Part shown: positions 23,038 through 35,292 of the stretch, one piece after another | How positions within the stretch are numbered: position 1 is the first letter of the stretch | Layout: every line of letters starts with the position of its first letter | Source of the DNA: Ricinus communis | Lineage: Eukaryota; Streptophyta; Magnoliopsida; Malpighiales; Euphorbiaceae | Direction of reading: 5' to 3' | Length of the DNA: 64,000 bases | NCBI RefSeq assembly: GCF_019578655.1 | Contig: NC_063258.1 | Coordinates: 6,803,283 to 6,867,282 of the forward strand | Program-made: the position numbers and the translations under genes | Notes under the pieces: generated by a model | Databases searched by the model: none | Seen by the model: only the letters and a program-made list of their open reading frames with translations | What the model was told of the DNA's origin: nothing

Positions 23038-24106
23038 TCCATAATATCTTGGCTTACACTATCTCAAGCAGAGGAGAGAGTTGGGGATCTCTCAACCAGG
23101 TGGACGTAGCTCTTTTATGGCACATACATTATCGATCTTACCTGGATTTAGGGTTTGTGATAACTACTTTGATGGATGGTATTCAGGCATTGGGTCGAAC
23201 TCTTCTTTGGTGTCAAGGTAATAGCTATGAATAGCCATCGACTCCCGGGAAAGGGTAGAAAGGAAGGCACACATTTGTTTTAGGCCTCATATGACCAGGT
23301 TGGCAAGAAATCTTAGCCTTTTGACTCCACTAGTGATTTCAAGGATGACAGAGATTGGGACTATGTTAGCCACTGGCATCCAACAGATGTACAATATGAG
23401 GATGGTGACCTGAATACAGACATTGACAAGAGTTGAGTATCATTTTACTAGTCCTATGGCAGCTGAACAGTTAGGAGGGCAACATGCAACACAATAGGAT
23501 GATGATGATGTTGAGGAGGATGAGGAGGACACTAAGGAGCCTCCGATGCCACCTACCAGACTGAACCTTAGTCCGACAGAGTTACTAGATCCTTCGGTGT
23601 TTTTCTGGCCGACTATAGGAGCTTCTTCTTCTACAGCACCTCCTCCCATTGTAGTAGGATGGATCAGATGGCTACTCAAATTTCTCAGCATTGGGAGGCA
23701 TTTCAATAGTTTCGAACAGAATTCAGATATGTCTCCGGGGCTCAGCGACAGTAGCTTCAGACTCAGGCACATAAGTTACAGCTGTATAAGGATGATTTGG
23801 CAGCTTTTCGCCTGGAGACTAGAGAGGAGTTTACTTCTTTTCGTCATTCTTTGCAGGATATTACCCACCAGCTATCCCAGTTGTTAGCATCTCGTGAAGG
23901 AGACCTTCCATACATCTTGGGATCCAGTATCACCTTTTGATATTAATAGCCTCTGGGAGACGTTTGGAGATGCCTCGATGATTGACACTAGTCACCTTAC
24001 AGTCAGCATAGCCCAGGTTGATCCAGTTCCAACTGTTCCTGCTATAGATGTCCCATCCACATTTGCACCAGCCACATCTGCACCAGCAACATCTACACCA
24101 GCATGA
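23038..24106 (+). pseudogene. Athila env-like ORF, 3' part
   Basis: It continues after the solo LTR as ISWLTLSQAEESWGSLNQ and the LLWHIHYRSYLDLGFVITTL block (to the stop at 23232-23234), then an acidic stretch (DDDVEEDEEDTKEPPMPP), and a Pro/Ala-rich end with tandem PATSAP-type units near 24060-24106. Multiple frames and stops are involved. Confidence 0.6.
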
Positions 24107-25782
24107 TCTTCCCAATTAGAGGACGTTCCCATTTTTACTCCGGATTTCAGACATGATGATTAGGGTAGTATCTAGAAGGTTACCTCTTTCTTATGCTTTA
24201 TTCCATCTGACTTAATTATTCATACTGTATTTGATTTATGACTTTTATTTTTTTATTTTCATGATAGATGTTAGTTCTTTATTTTCTTGAATATTATTTT
24301 TTGCTTATTTTGCTACTCAAGTGTGGGGTACCCTTCACACTAAGGACAGTGTTTTCTTCAAGTGTGGGGTGGGTGACCTCGTTCTTTTCAGGTACCGAGC
24401 TTCATTGTGAACCTTATAATAGAGTGCATATTTTGATGTGTGGGTAGTTCTTTTATTGAAGATACTATATTTTAAGCTTTCTTTAATCTAAGTAGTTGAT
24501 AATTTGGTTTATAAGTAGACGTTATTTTGTTTATTTTGTAAAAGGAAAGCAATTAATTGTATCTATGAAACTGGTGTTTCTCTTTGGTTTCTCGATTTAT
24601 TATGCTTTAGATTAGAACTTCATTAATGCTGCTGCTTTATGATTTGATTGATGATTTAAACGAAATTTTTGAGAATCCTTTGCAATTTAGCCACATTCAA
24701 ATGGTAAGATTTGAGCCAATTGCGAGCATCCATTATGCCTTTGCTATTTATTTTCTTGTTGAGTGTGCGGTATGCTTGATTTTTATTTCTAGAAATTGCT
24801 CTATGATGCTTGTCAAGACTACATGAACTTTTGATTACCATGAGATGATTTGGGCAACTAGGATTTACACTATTTTGCCAAAAGCCCGACCTTGTATTCC
24901 CCTAGTTAACCATTTTTTAGCCTTAATCCTTTTTCTTTCATTATTACACTTGTTACACTCATTTTACCTTTATGATCATTTTTCATTCTCTTTACCTATG
25001 TTGCTGGGAGGTGTGTAAGTATTTGCTTTTTCTTTTTCAGGATCAAATTGCATCAGTTCATTTGTTCATTTTCATTAAGTTCTTAACTTTTTGAATGCTC
25101 CCTTCAATCCAAAATAGTATCATTATTTTGATTACTACAACATTCTTTCAGCTGTTACCAATTATATATAAAAAAAAGAAGAAGAAAGAGAGAAAAATAG
25201 ATTCTTTATTCTTTGCTTTTGATTTTCAGTTGAGCATCATTCCTCATTATTGAGAACTTATTGAATATTGATTTTCCATTTGTTTAGCATTTGATTCTTG
25301 GGCATTCATTATTTACTTGCATAACTTTCCAGCAACTTTAGCCTACTTCACCATATTCTTCCTACCCTTACCTAAGCGTCATTACAACCTTGCTTAAGAC
25401 CCTTTGATCATAGTTATTGATTGTTTGCAGTGGTGGAGATCGGATTTATGAGCAAGCTTATGGTAAACAGGATCTGGTATACTTGCGATGAGGGATTGAT
25501 CCACACCTTCATACACTTGAGTGTTTTGAGCGACCCCATGCGAGACATTAATTCTCATATTTTTGGTTTGGATTGTTTATAATTTTATACTTGCAGTATT
25601 ATTAATTTTGTTTTATTTGCTAAAGCTTATTGACTTGAATTACTAATGAGGTTCTTTTGTGATGTTTGGGTATTGTTGAGAGCTGACTTTTTACATGATT
25701 TTGGATGAACATTATTATGTTTGCTTATGGATTGGATTATTGATTGCTTGAGGACAAGAAATTTTTTAAGTGTGGGGTAATT
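24107..25782 (+). other. Athila 3' non-coding region and polypurine tract
   Basis: No gene. AAGTGTGGGGT boxes sit at 24319-24329 and 24359-24369. The terminal polypurine tract AAGTGTGGGGT is at 25768-25778, four bases before the 3' LTR. The last box and the one at 24359 are each preceded, about 18 bases upstream, by AGGACA. Confidence 0.65.
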
Positions 25783-27149
25783 TGATGTGTTGCATTCTAT
25801 ACATGTTTTTGTGCTTCATTTATTTATGTTTATGCATGTATTGGAGTCATTTTTATGCTAGATTCACCATACTAGGTATCTATTTATGTTTTTAAGTTAT
25901 TTGGACTCTCAATATCATTTCTGGAGAAAAACCGAAGGACTTCAGTGCCTAAACAGGACTGCCGAGTGGATTTCAAGGCTCGAACACGGCCCATGAAACG
26001 GCCCATGCTCAAGCGAGGGCAACATAGTCATTTCTCTAGGAGTACACGCATTTTAGAGCCAGTGCACGACCTGTGCATCAAGCACGGCCTGTGCAACTTG
26101 CACGGGCCATGGCACGACCCGTGCATGCATTTCCTATATATATGAGTTTAGTTTTTGAGAAAAGGGTTCAGCCTTCTGATTCTGAAATTCTTATGCGTTT
26201 GCGACCCTTTGCTTTCCATACTTCTTGATTGATCTTGGGAGACCATTTTCACATATTGAAGGGCGGATTTAAGGAGATTCAGGCTTGTTGTGATAGATCG
26301 AGGAGACGGATTCTGAAGCATTCAATCTGATTTTGGCGCTGTCCACTTTGATTCGAGAGAAAGGTGTACATGTTCCAACTTCATTTCTATTTTTCTTTTC
26401 TTCTAGTTATGTTTTTTGTGTGTATGACTAGCTAAAGCTGACGAACCCATCGGGGTTCCTATTGTTGGTGTATTCTTTTTATTTATTTGATTATTAGATT
26501 TCCAATTTGTAATTCTTCTTACTTTTCAGTAATAAAAGTCTGTTTCATTTTACTTGAGACGTTGAGTTGAATGTTGCTTGGATTGTTTAATTGGTATTGA
26601 GAAATTTGTTAAACAATTGGAACTTGATTAAGTAAGAACTGGTTAATAACACTTAGAGATAAGGTTAATTGGCTAGCTGGATTAATAATTAATAACTCTT
26701 AATAGACTTAAATCAAATCTTAATGTTGTTCTGAGAGTAATTGTTAGGCAGATATTTCAGCATTTAGTTTTCAGAGTTAGGAAATCGGTGAGCTCGAGAG
26801 AGGATCCGAGTTCATTCTAGGATTCAGGCACGAGTAATCAATTTGGTAATCAAGATAATCACCTTTAGTAATTCCATCGCAAATAGGTCCTCTTTGGGTT
26901 TGCTGTCTTCCTGTTTTTACTTCATTACCATTATAGTTTGTTTGGCATTTTACTTTTGCATTTAATCATTTCTAGTTTACAGTTTAAGTTGACCTTTCAC
27001 TAATTGCTTAGGGTTAAATAACACTTAGTGCAGTAGTAGCTTTAGGTTCACCCATTCCCTAGGGGATACGACCTTGTTACTCGCCATTAGTGCTAGACTA
27101 TATCAATAGGTTCATTGCTTTAGATTGTAGCTACACAATTAGCCTATCA
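25783..27149 (+). repeat. Athila 3' LTR
   Basis: TGATGTGTTGC to CCTATCA, paired with 11463-12820. It has an extra GAAACGGCCCATG copy in the CACGGCC cluster relative to the 5' LTR. The target duplication GAGTT follows. Confidence 0.9.
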
Positions 27150-27154
27150 GAGTT

Positions 27155-27940
27155 CAACCAATCTAGCTACACATGTTCATGTCTAAAGCAAATATGAATT
27201 CAATTACAATGAAAGAATATAGAAATTGAAACATATACACCCTTTTCCTAGAATTGGATGAACAACTCAAAGCCTTGATCTACACTGTAGTTGATCTCCA
27301 GAATTGCCTCTTGATTTGTTCTAAAACTCCTCCTTAATCTTCAATCAAAAATCTAGAATCATGAATCTGATGTTAAAAGGTGGAATCAGTCTCCTGGAAG
27401 CCACTTTGAAATGCCTGGAACATATCTAGCAAAATTACAAAGGAAGATGAAGAGTCAAAATCGCCGATCCAGAACTCTCTTTTCTCTTTTTGGCTCGTTC
27501 TTTTTATACTATGCGCAAATACGGGCTTGTTCTCAGCTTGTGTCCCTCAACATGGGCCGTGTTGGTCTCCAAATGACATAATGAACTAGATAGAGCAAGG
27601 GCATGTCCTGGCCTGTGTCACCAGCACAACCGTGCTCTTGATGTTATCATGGGTGTGTTCTGGCCCGTGTTAACCAACATGGGCCGTGCTACCCTTGAGA
27701 ACCGTGTTGCTTGAAGGTGCTTAAGCTACACGACCTTGGAATTTCTACACGGGCCATGTTGACTTCCCAAAATTCAACCCGAGGTCAAACGCCTCTGTTA
27801 ACGTCCATTTTCGCCCGGGATTGATCTAAAATTGTTCGAACACTAATGATGGACCTATAAAATCTCCTGAAATATGAAAGGACACAAAACGTAGGTGATC
27901 TTAGAGTAAAGACACAATAAATGATAAGAAAACGCATAAT
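27155..27940 (-). repeat. Second part of the split minus-oriented LTR, truncated at its end
   Basis: It continues the LTR interrupted at 11462: the CCAATGAGTT/CAACC join rejoins a stretch matching 16604-16650. It runs to ACGCATAAT and lacks the last ~55 bases of the complete family-B LTRs, at the junction with pararetroviral sequence. Confidence 0.75.
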
Positions 27941-29338
27941 AGGTCTTCTTCTTTCTCAAATTCTTCTGCCTCTGAATCATCGAGGTACAAAGGTCTAGTA
28001 AATAGTGAAGAAATCACTATTGAAGATTTTTCAAAGTATATAGATGATTGGGAAATACCCAAAGTCCAAAAGAAACAAATTTATGAGTTTTCAAAGTTCC
28101 CTCTCTTCAAGACTGATTTTACAATCAAAACTGAAGAAAGAGACATTCAAATTTCAAAACCTTTTGAAGAGATTTATCTCTTAAATCCAAAGACCCTCCA
28201 AAAGCATATGGAAAAAGATTATAAGTATATCCACATAGGTCTAGTCCAGGTAGGTATTAAGCCCCTTACCAGAGAAGGTCTAGATACTTCTATATTAGCC
28301 GTCCTTAGGGATGCTAGGTTTACAAATTTCTATGATTCCCTGTTAGGTACTGTTGAGTCGAGCCTCAATAAAGGACCTATTTCTTTCAATTGTTTTCCAA
28401 ATATCACGATTTCTTTAAATGATAAAAATGTTTTAAAGAGCATCGTTCTTCAAATCAAAACTCACAATTACAAAATGCTTGAAGGATCTATTCTGATAGC
28501 ATTAATTTTCAAAATTCATTACAAAGCTATGATTTCTGCCTTTGGTTCCAAACACAAACTTCACTCACCAAAAGGAGAAACACTGTTCCTACAAACAGAT
28601 CTATCCAAATCCAACGCCACTATTCCAAAAACCATTCAATGGAAAGACATTACACTTCTAGAAGAATGGATCCTCGAAGGTGCAACCCAACCTACATCTC
28701 CAAAGCAAACAGAACCAAACACAAACCTTAAACACATAGCCCAATATCCAGATGGAAAGGTAAAGATCACATTCAACAGAAAGTCAACTTCCTCTAGATT
28801 TTCTGATGATGGTTCTTCAACCTCGACCATAGATATTGGAAGGGTATCCAAAATTCCTTCTGTTATCTATGCCCCTTACAAAGAACCAATTCCATCCCAA
28901 ACACAACCTAGATTTTCAACATCTGATAATCCAAAAACACTCCAGAATGTTGATTACCAAAGCAACATCCCCAGACCAGTCTACACTGATCCAAAGAAAG
29001 ATGACGAGGATATAGAGATAACCTCTACCCCATCTTCACCATCACCATCAGCCATTACCCAAAACCTTGAAGCAGAGATCAACATGATTTTAAAAGAGTT
29101 CGAAATTGATAAAAAACTCTTGCATGAAGATTTCTATTCAAAGAAAAACCATCTTAAGAAACTTTGGTTTTTTAAGAATTTTTTAAAAGAAAAAGATAGT
29201 ATTCAGGAAAAATACTATCAATTTTGCATTCAAAACAAAGCCCAAATCAAATTTTTTGATTGGTTTCAAATTTACTGCAAAGAAAATGGCATCCTTTATC
29301 CCTTTAAGGATAAGTCCATTAGTCCTCACGCGAAGTGA
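27941..29338 (+). pseudogene. Pararetroviral movement-protein region (5'-truncated, long open frame)
   Basis: The frame is open for 465 codons up to a TGA at 29336-29338, with no start codon at the left break; the first internal ATG is 28208. The segment around VQVGIKPLTREGLDTSI and ISFNCFPNITISLND is the 30K-superfamily movement-protein core that moves virus through plasmodesmata. A Ser/Pro-rich linker and a charged coiled-coil-like stretch follow. The lack of stops here contrasts with what follows. Confidence 0.7.
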
Positions 29339-31010
29339 ACAAAGCCCCCGAGTGGAAGGTAGGAGAAAACCTAACGGCCCGGGCCTGAACATCCTCCCTT
29401 AAAAAGATAACCATTCTTTATGGAGAGAGTGAGATAGAGGCAACACCTTACAAACCGGTAGGCGAAGACCTTGAAAGAATGTCAAGAATATTGTTCAACG
29501 AACAATTATTCGAACACCGCCTAAACACTATAGGAAAGCAACCGGTTAGAATAGAAAACCGGATTCAAAAGCCCCCTGTAGTGGTGACATCTCCAATCCC
29601 GATCGGTCAACCAAAAGAGTCGAACTGAAGCTTAAAACCCAGTTTTAAGCCATCGACCACCAAAGCCAAACCAAGACCATTTCCAAAAGCAAACTGAGTT
29701 TGCCAAAGCAGTCAGAAATGCCTAAGTAGATTAGCAACCTCTGAGTCATCCAAAACCTAGTACCGGATACTCCTCAAAGCGGTAGAGGAATATCGGTGCT
29801 ATAGGACAAGCCCAAAGCGATGAGTCTAACGATTCAGAGCTTGAAAGCCCCATTCCAAAACCCTTCAATATCAATGATTGGGAATCCAAGCCCTAGATTG
29901 ACCCGGAATACCCTAGGAGTACCGCCCCGGATCTAGGAATCGAGAATAGGAACAACATCCTAACCCAGTCTAGATTCAATGCCTCCTCCATCTATGAATG
30001 GAATATAGATGGAATGTCTGAGTACAATATCCTTGGTCTCTTGCAACAAATGACCATGGCAGCCAATGCCTACAAAACCCAAAGTGGTACCTCCGATAGA
30101 GCCATCACGAGCTCCTCACGATGGTGGATTTTCGGCCGACAAGGATGGTGGAATTATCATCTCACTCAAGCACAACAACTCCAAATCCTAGGTGCTATCC
30201 AAACCCGCGATGAGAAGGAACTCCCATTCTAGATGAAATAGGAAATCCGATTGAGGATGCAGTGTCAACTCTAATCCTCACTATTTTCCTTCATTTCATA
30301 GGAGACCCTTCTCTGCTCAAAGACAAAAATGCCGAGCTCCTTAGCAACCTTACCTGTAAGAAGCTTAGCAACTTCCAAAGTTACAAAGACACTTTCCTAA
30401 CCAGAGTCATGCTTAGGGAAGATTCTAGCCAACCTTCCGGAAAGAAAAGTTCTTAACAGGTTTACCTAAGATTTTAGGTGAAAGAGTTTGGAATACCATA
30501 AGAGAAGCCCATAGCAGTCAAATCCCTTATGATTTCTACACTTATGGTGAGTTAGTTAGTCTAACCCGGAAAGAAGGATTAAAGATTTGCCATGACCTTA
30601 AGCTTCAAAGAGCGGCTCAAATGGGAGATGAAAAGACTAGGCAGGAACTAGGTAGTTTCATAACCGGTTTGAGTACAACCCAATAGAGCCCGTGGTTCAG
30701 TTGCAAAGGGAAATGCAAAGTTGATTCTTATTCAAAATCTTTCAAAAAGAAACGATTTTCAAAATATAGAAAGCCTTCTAAAAGCAAGGAAAATTTCTAT
30801 AAAAAACCGTCTTCTTCCAAATTTCTTTCAAAATTTCAAAAGAAAGATTCCAAAAAAGATTTTTCAAAAATTACATGCTTTAAATGTGGTAAGGAAGGCC
30901 ATACTTCAAAGTATTGTAAATTTTCAAAAAGACTCCATGAGCTTCAAATAGAAGAAGAAGTTTTGCAAAAAATTTCTGCTCTTCTAGTTGATTCATCTTA
31001 ATCAGAGTTC
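29339..31010 (+). pseudogene. Pararetroviral coat-protein region with CCHC zinc knuckle, broken
   Basis: After a GC-richer, stop-dense stretch (29339-30230), recognisable coat-protein blocks appear from about 30235: GNPIEDAVSTLILTI, CKKLSNFQSYKDTFLTRV, then in another frame FLTGLPKILGERVWNTI and a GLKICHDLKLQ block. A zinc knuckle C-X2-C-X4-H-X4-C is intact at 30876-30917 (CFKCGKEGHTSKYC). At least three frame changes separate the blocks. Confidence 0.65.
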
Positions 31011-31690
31011 TCAAACAGTGAAGAAGAATTTCAAATTGATGAAATCAAAACCTCAACTGATTGTTCTGAGACAGATTCAGAGAGCTCTTCAAAGAACATT
31101 AATATACTCACTAGGTAACAAGAAGCTCTTCTTGAAGCTGTAAAGCATATTAGTGATCCTCTTATTCAAAAGCAGGTTTTAAAAGAGATTTTAAAAACTG
31201 AATCTCTGGTTCCTTCTTCTAGTAAGAATACTTATGATCTTACTATGATTTTGGACAAAGGGAAGAAGTTGAAAGACCCTCTTCCTACTGTTCAGGAACT
31301 CCATAAGGAGATTAAATCCATCAAAACAGAACTCAAAGAGTTGAAAGAAAAACAACAAAATGATTCTGTTTTGCTTCAAAGCTCGATCCTCAGCGAGCAC
31401 GTTGATTCCGATTCGATGAGGAAAATGATTTACAAAACCTTGAAGTTTCGAAATGTTCCTGAAAACTTTATCAATGTTTTAAAGGAAATTACTTCAAGAA
31501 AATATTTGATTCAAATAAAGCTTGTTTTCCTAGTGATTTCCGGGATAGAAACCATCGCGTTGTTTGATACAGAGCGGACCTCAATTGTATCAATCGTACG
31601 GTTCCTAAAAGGTTTCATCAAGAAACCAAAGAAAGGCCGACTTGACCAATTCTTCAAAGATTAAGATTGCCTTGGTAAAACCGAAGCCGC
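31011..31690 (+). pseudogene. Pararetroviral aspartic protease region, active site altered
   Basis: A charged stretch (EIKSIKTELKELKEKQQ) leads to the protease. The position of the catalytic Asp-Thr-Gly reads Asp-Thr-Glu at about 31566-31574, inside ALFDTERTSI, and the frame is then disturbed. Protease function is therefore lost. Confidence 0.6.
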
Positions 31691-32999
31691 ATAATTCTTA
31701 ATAATAACATTGCTTTAAAGAATGTCTTTATTCTTACGAAGGATCTTCAGCAAACTGTTATCTTAGGGACTTCGTTTATCAATTTGATAACTCCTTTTAA
31801 AGTGACAACTGCTGGAATCATTTTCAAAGCTAAAGATTCAAAGATTGTTTTCCCTTTTCTAGAAAAACCAAAAAAGAGAAATTTGAATCTTATCAAAGCA
31901 CATTCTATTTATAATTTTGAAATCAATGCTTTGATCAAAGGTAAACAGACCCATCTTTCTCATCTTCAACAAGATGTGGGTTTGAAGAGAATCCTTGATC
32001 AACTGCAAAATGATTTTATTCAAAGAAAAATTTCTGATTTTCAAATGAAAATTGAGAATGAACTCGCCCGATCTTCCAAATGCTTTTTGGAATCGAAGCA
32101 ACATATGGTAGATTTGCCATATGAAATGATTTTCGGATAAGCAAATCCCTACTAAAGCCAGACCCATTCAGATGAATGAGTCTTTAGAAAGCCATTGCAG
32201 ATTAGAGATTAAAGATCTTGAGTCTAAGGGTTTAATTTCAAAGTCTAGATCACCTTGGTCTTGTGCAGCTTTCTATGTCAATAAGAATAGCGAAATAGAA
32301 AGAGGAACTCCTAGGCTAGTGATCAACTACAAACCCTTGAACAAAGCTCTTAAGTGGATTAGGTATCCTATTCCAAATAAGAAAGATCTTTTACAAAAAC
32401 TGCATTCTGCATTCATCTTTTCAAAGTTTGACATGAAATCAGGATTTTGGCAAATCCAGATTGATCCAAAAGATCGTTACAAAACGGCATTTACTGTCCC
32501 ATTCGGTCAATATGAATGGAATGTGATGCCTTTTGGATTAAAGAATGCCCCTTCTGAATTTCAAAAAATCATGAATGACATTTTTAATCCATTTTCAAAG
32601 TTCTACATTGTCTACATAGTTGATGTTTTAATTTTTTCAAATTCCATTGAACAGCATTTTAAACACCTAGAAATGTTTTTCTATGTTGTTAAGAAAAATG
32701 GTTTAGTGGTTTCAAAGTCTAAGATATCTCTTTTTCAAACGAAAATTAGATTTCTTGGTCATTACATCTCTCGGGGTACAATTACTCCAATTAAGAGATC
32801 CCTTGCATTCACTTCAAAGTTTCCAGATAAAATTTTAGAAAAAACTCAGCTTCAAAGATTTCTTGGTAGTTTAAATTATGTCATGGATTTTTATCCTAAT
32901 TTAAACTGTCTCGCAAAGCCCCTGCATGATAGGCTAAGGAAAAACCCTCCTCCTTGGTCTGATCAGCATACCAAGATAGTCCAAAGCATTAAAAAATAA
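31691..32999 (+). pseudogene. Pararetroviral reverse transcriptase, active site altered
   Basis: The RT fold is clear from 32172: IKDLESKGLISKS, PRLVINYKPLNKALK, FSKFDMKSGFWQIQI, MPFGLKNAPSEFQKIMND, then the catalytic box at 32613-32624 where the first of the two Asp residues is Val (codon GTT at 32619-32621), then IRFLGHYISRG and LQRFLGSLNYV. A stop at 32137-32139 separates the preceding linker block and TAA at 32997-32999 closes it. This copy cannot encode an active enzyme. Confidence 0.8.
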
Positions 33000-33431
33000 G
33001 TTTTAGAAATTCCTTGCATCTAGTGATCCTTCTGCATTCAAGATTGTAGAAACAGATGCATCAGAGTTAGGATATGGTGGGATTCTAAAGCAAGTTCAAA
33101 ATTCCAAAGAATGTATTGTCCAGTTTACTTCTGCTCACTGGAACGATACTCAAAAGAATTACTCTACTATCAAAAAAGAAATCCTTTCGATAGTTCTCAT
33201 GATTTCTAAATTTCAAAGCGATCTTTTAAATCAAAAATTTCTTTTAAGGATTGATTGCAAGTCCTGCGAAAGAAGTTTTACAAAAGATGTCCAAAATATT
33301 GCTTCAAAACAGGATTACCCCGCTGGCAAGCAATTCTATCTGTTTTTGACTTTGAAATTGAATTTATTCGAGGAGAATCAAATTCTATTCCTGACTTTCT
33401 GACTAGAGAGTTCTTGCAAAAACTGGAGTGA
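33000..33431 (+). pseudogene. Pararetroviral RNase H, frameshifted
   Basis: FKIVETDASELGYGGILKQV and QKNYSTIKKEILSIVLMISK are the RNase H strands with the catalytic Asp and Glu visible. A frame change near 33300-33340 is followed by the C-terminal IPDFLTREFLQKLE and a stop at 33429-33431, the normal end of this polyprotein type. Confidence 0.75.
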
Positions 33432-34938
33432 AAAATGCTAAGAAAATCAAAGTCCAAAGAAGAAAAGTTCACGGCTAGTTCAAAACCGGCCCAAATTCAA
33501 AGCCCGTTGAAGGAAGTTCTCCCTTCAACTTCAAAGCCCATCGGACTTGGGTGAGATAATCCAAGAAGAATTGATCAACCGGATCCAGTTCAACAACAAA
33601 TGGATCCTTTCAAAGCCGATCAAGCCAAACAAATTCAGAAATGGCTTGCTCAGCAAGACCCTGAATTTATTCAAAGGGTGGAAGAATACAAAAGATAAAT
33701 GGTTCAATCCCTGTCTGAACCATCTACAAAGCAAATTATTCCAAAGCCGGGCGACTCCAAAGTCGTCCTCTTCCTCTACAAAGGGTAAAGGTATACTATC
33801 TATCCCTTTTCAAAATACCGAGATAGAGATTTTCCCTCCGAACCTATCTCAAAACTCAAATAGTTTTCAAAGCCAAACTCTCAAGAGATTGTTTTGGCCT
33901 TAATCAAAACGTTTTAAATCAAATGAGTATTTGGAAAACCTATTTTCAAAATGTTTTAACCATTGAGGAAGGATTCGCACGGAAAGCCCCTCAAAATTGG
34001 TTTCAAAGATTTTCCCTCCAGTTGGTTTTTTAAACCCTGGAATATTTCAAAGCCTCGGTGCTTATTACCGATCAATCCTTGAGGTTCTTGGTTCGACCAA
34101 ATTCAAGCATTTCAAAAAAGACAAAGCCCATAAAGACCCTGCATATTCAACATGCACAATCCAAAGAATCCTTCACCCGTCTGATTGGGGTATGGATTTA
34201 CACTCTCCTCGTTCATTCCCTACTTCTCTAAAAAGAACCTACCCTTCAAATCTAAACACCTCTTTCTCCTATTAGGATTACCAGCAAGCCTGGTTCAATA
34301 CCTTTCTTATCCAAAACGAAGGAAGAAGCCACTCCTGGCTATTCTACTTCAACACCAGTCTTATCCAAACTTCTAAAATCCCTTATTGGTTCAAACAGTG
34401 GTAGAATTACTACGGTAATGTACCTGAGACCATCATCCCTGAGGTCTTACCTCTGTTCAACCTCTTCAAAGCAAATTATAAACCAAACTCAATAGAAAGG
34501 CGTTTTCCCCCGCTTCTTCTATTTTGTTCAAACTTCTTTCTGCCTTGGGTATGTGTATGGTACTTTCACTTCAACCTCCTTCCAGATGGTGAAATTACAC
34601 TTATCCGCAGATTCAAAGTAAAATGGTGGGATAAATTCAACCACCAGGACAAACTATCTCTAAAAGCCGTCCAAAACTTCCTGACTAAACATAACTTCTT
34701 GCCTTCTCCTAAAGAACAAACAACGTTCTTGGCACAGAAGTCTTTTCTCCTTCCAAAGCTTGCTGCTGCCCAAACCGAAGAAGATTTCCTGCAACTAATA
34801 AAATAGTTGTCTGAAACAGCTTCTTCTAAAGGCAAATCCAAAGCCTCTTCATCGTCCTCATCTAGTGACAGTACTGCTGCATTTGATCTGGATGATTCAG
34901 CTGGAGACGATAGTTATGGGATATTCAAAGTCTCATAA
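33432..34938 (+). pseudogene. Pararetroviral second reading frame, unknown role, many stops
   Basis: It follows the polyprotein stop directly. Fragments such as KWLAQQDPEFIQRVEEYK (about 33638) and MSIWKTYFQNVLTIEEGFA (about 33924) are readable, but no domain is recognised. Position and size fit the extra ORF of some petuvirus/florendovirus-like genomes. It holds at least ten stops across frames. Confidence 0.45.
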
Positions 34939-35032
34939 ATATTATCGCCTTCTTTAAAGCCCATGGGTTGAAAACCAGAAATGGTAGCCCAAGGTTGTTT
35001 GTGTTGGGCCAAAAACCCCACATTAAAGCCCA

Positions 35033-35112
35033 AAAAAAGAAAAGAAAAAGAAAAAGAAAAAGAAAAGAAAAGAAAAGAAAAAGACAAAAGACAAAAGAAA
35101 AAAAAAAAGCAA
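35033..35112. repeat. Purine tract, (AAAAG)n-like
   Basis: An 80-base run of A and G with AAAG/AAAAG periodicity. It lies in the pararetroviral intergenic region and could be a remnant of its polypurine primer or a secondary microsatellite expansion. Confidence 0.7.
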
Positions 35113-35292
35113 AAGATTCTTTCAAAGCATGGCCGACAACTTTTTCAAAAGATGGTTGGTATTATCACAAGTCTCCAAAGTGTGTGAAGCATTATCACAA
35201 AAATCCAAAGACAAGTGGAAGACAAGTGGAATCATTTCTACTCCACTAACCAAAGCATCCAAAGCCCGTGACGGGTATCCAAAGCTCCAAGA

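Larger units (their letters stand above)
11463..27149 (+). mobile_element. Athila-type Ty3/gypsy LTR retrotransposon, complete but decayed, with two nested solo LTRs
   Basis: The element starts TGATGTGTTGC and ends CCTATCA, and is flanked by the 5-bp duplication GAGTT (11458-11462 and 27150-27154). Order: 5' LTR, primer site, gag, protease, RT, RNase H, integrase, spacer with 12-bp tandem repeats, env-like ORF, 3' non-coding DNA, polypurine tract, 3' LTR. Its two LTRs differ at roughly one base in ten over the first 230 bases by eye, so it is old. Two solo LTRs of another Athila family entered later, in pol and in the env-like ORF. Numerous stops and frameshifts make it non-autonomous today. 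Confidence 0.9.

Noticed and set aside
34968..35249. Lys-rich open frame
   Set aside because: It is produced by the purine tract at 35033-35112.
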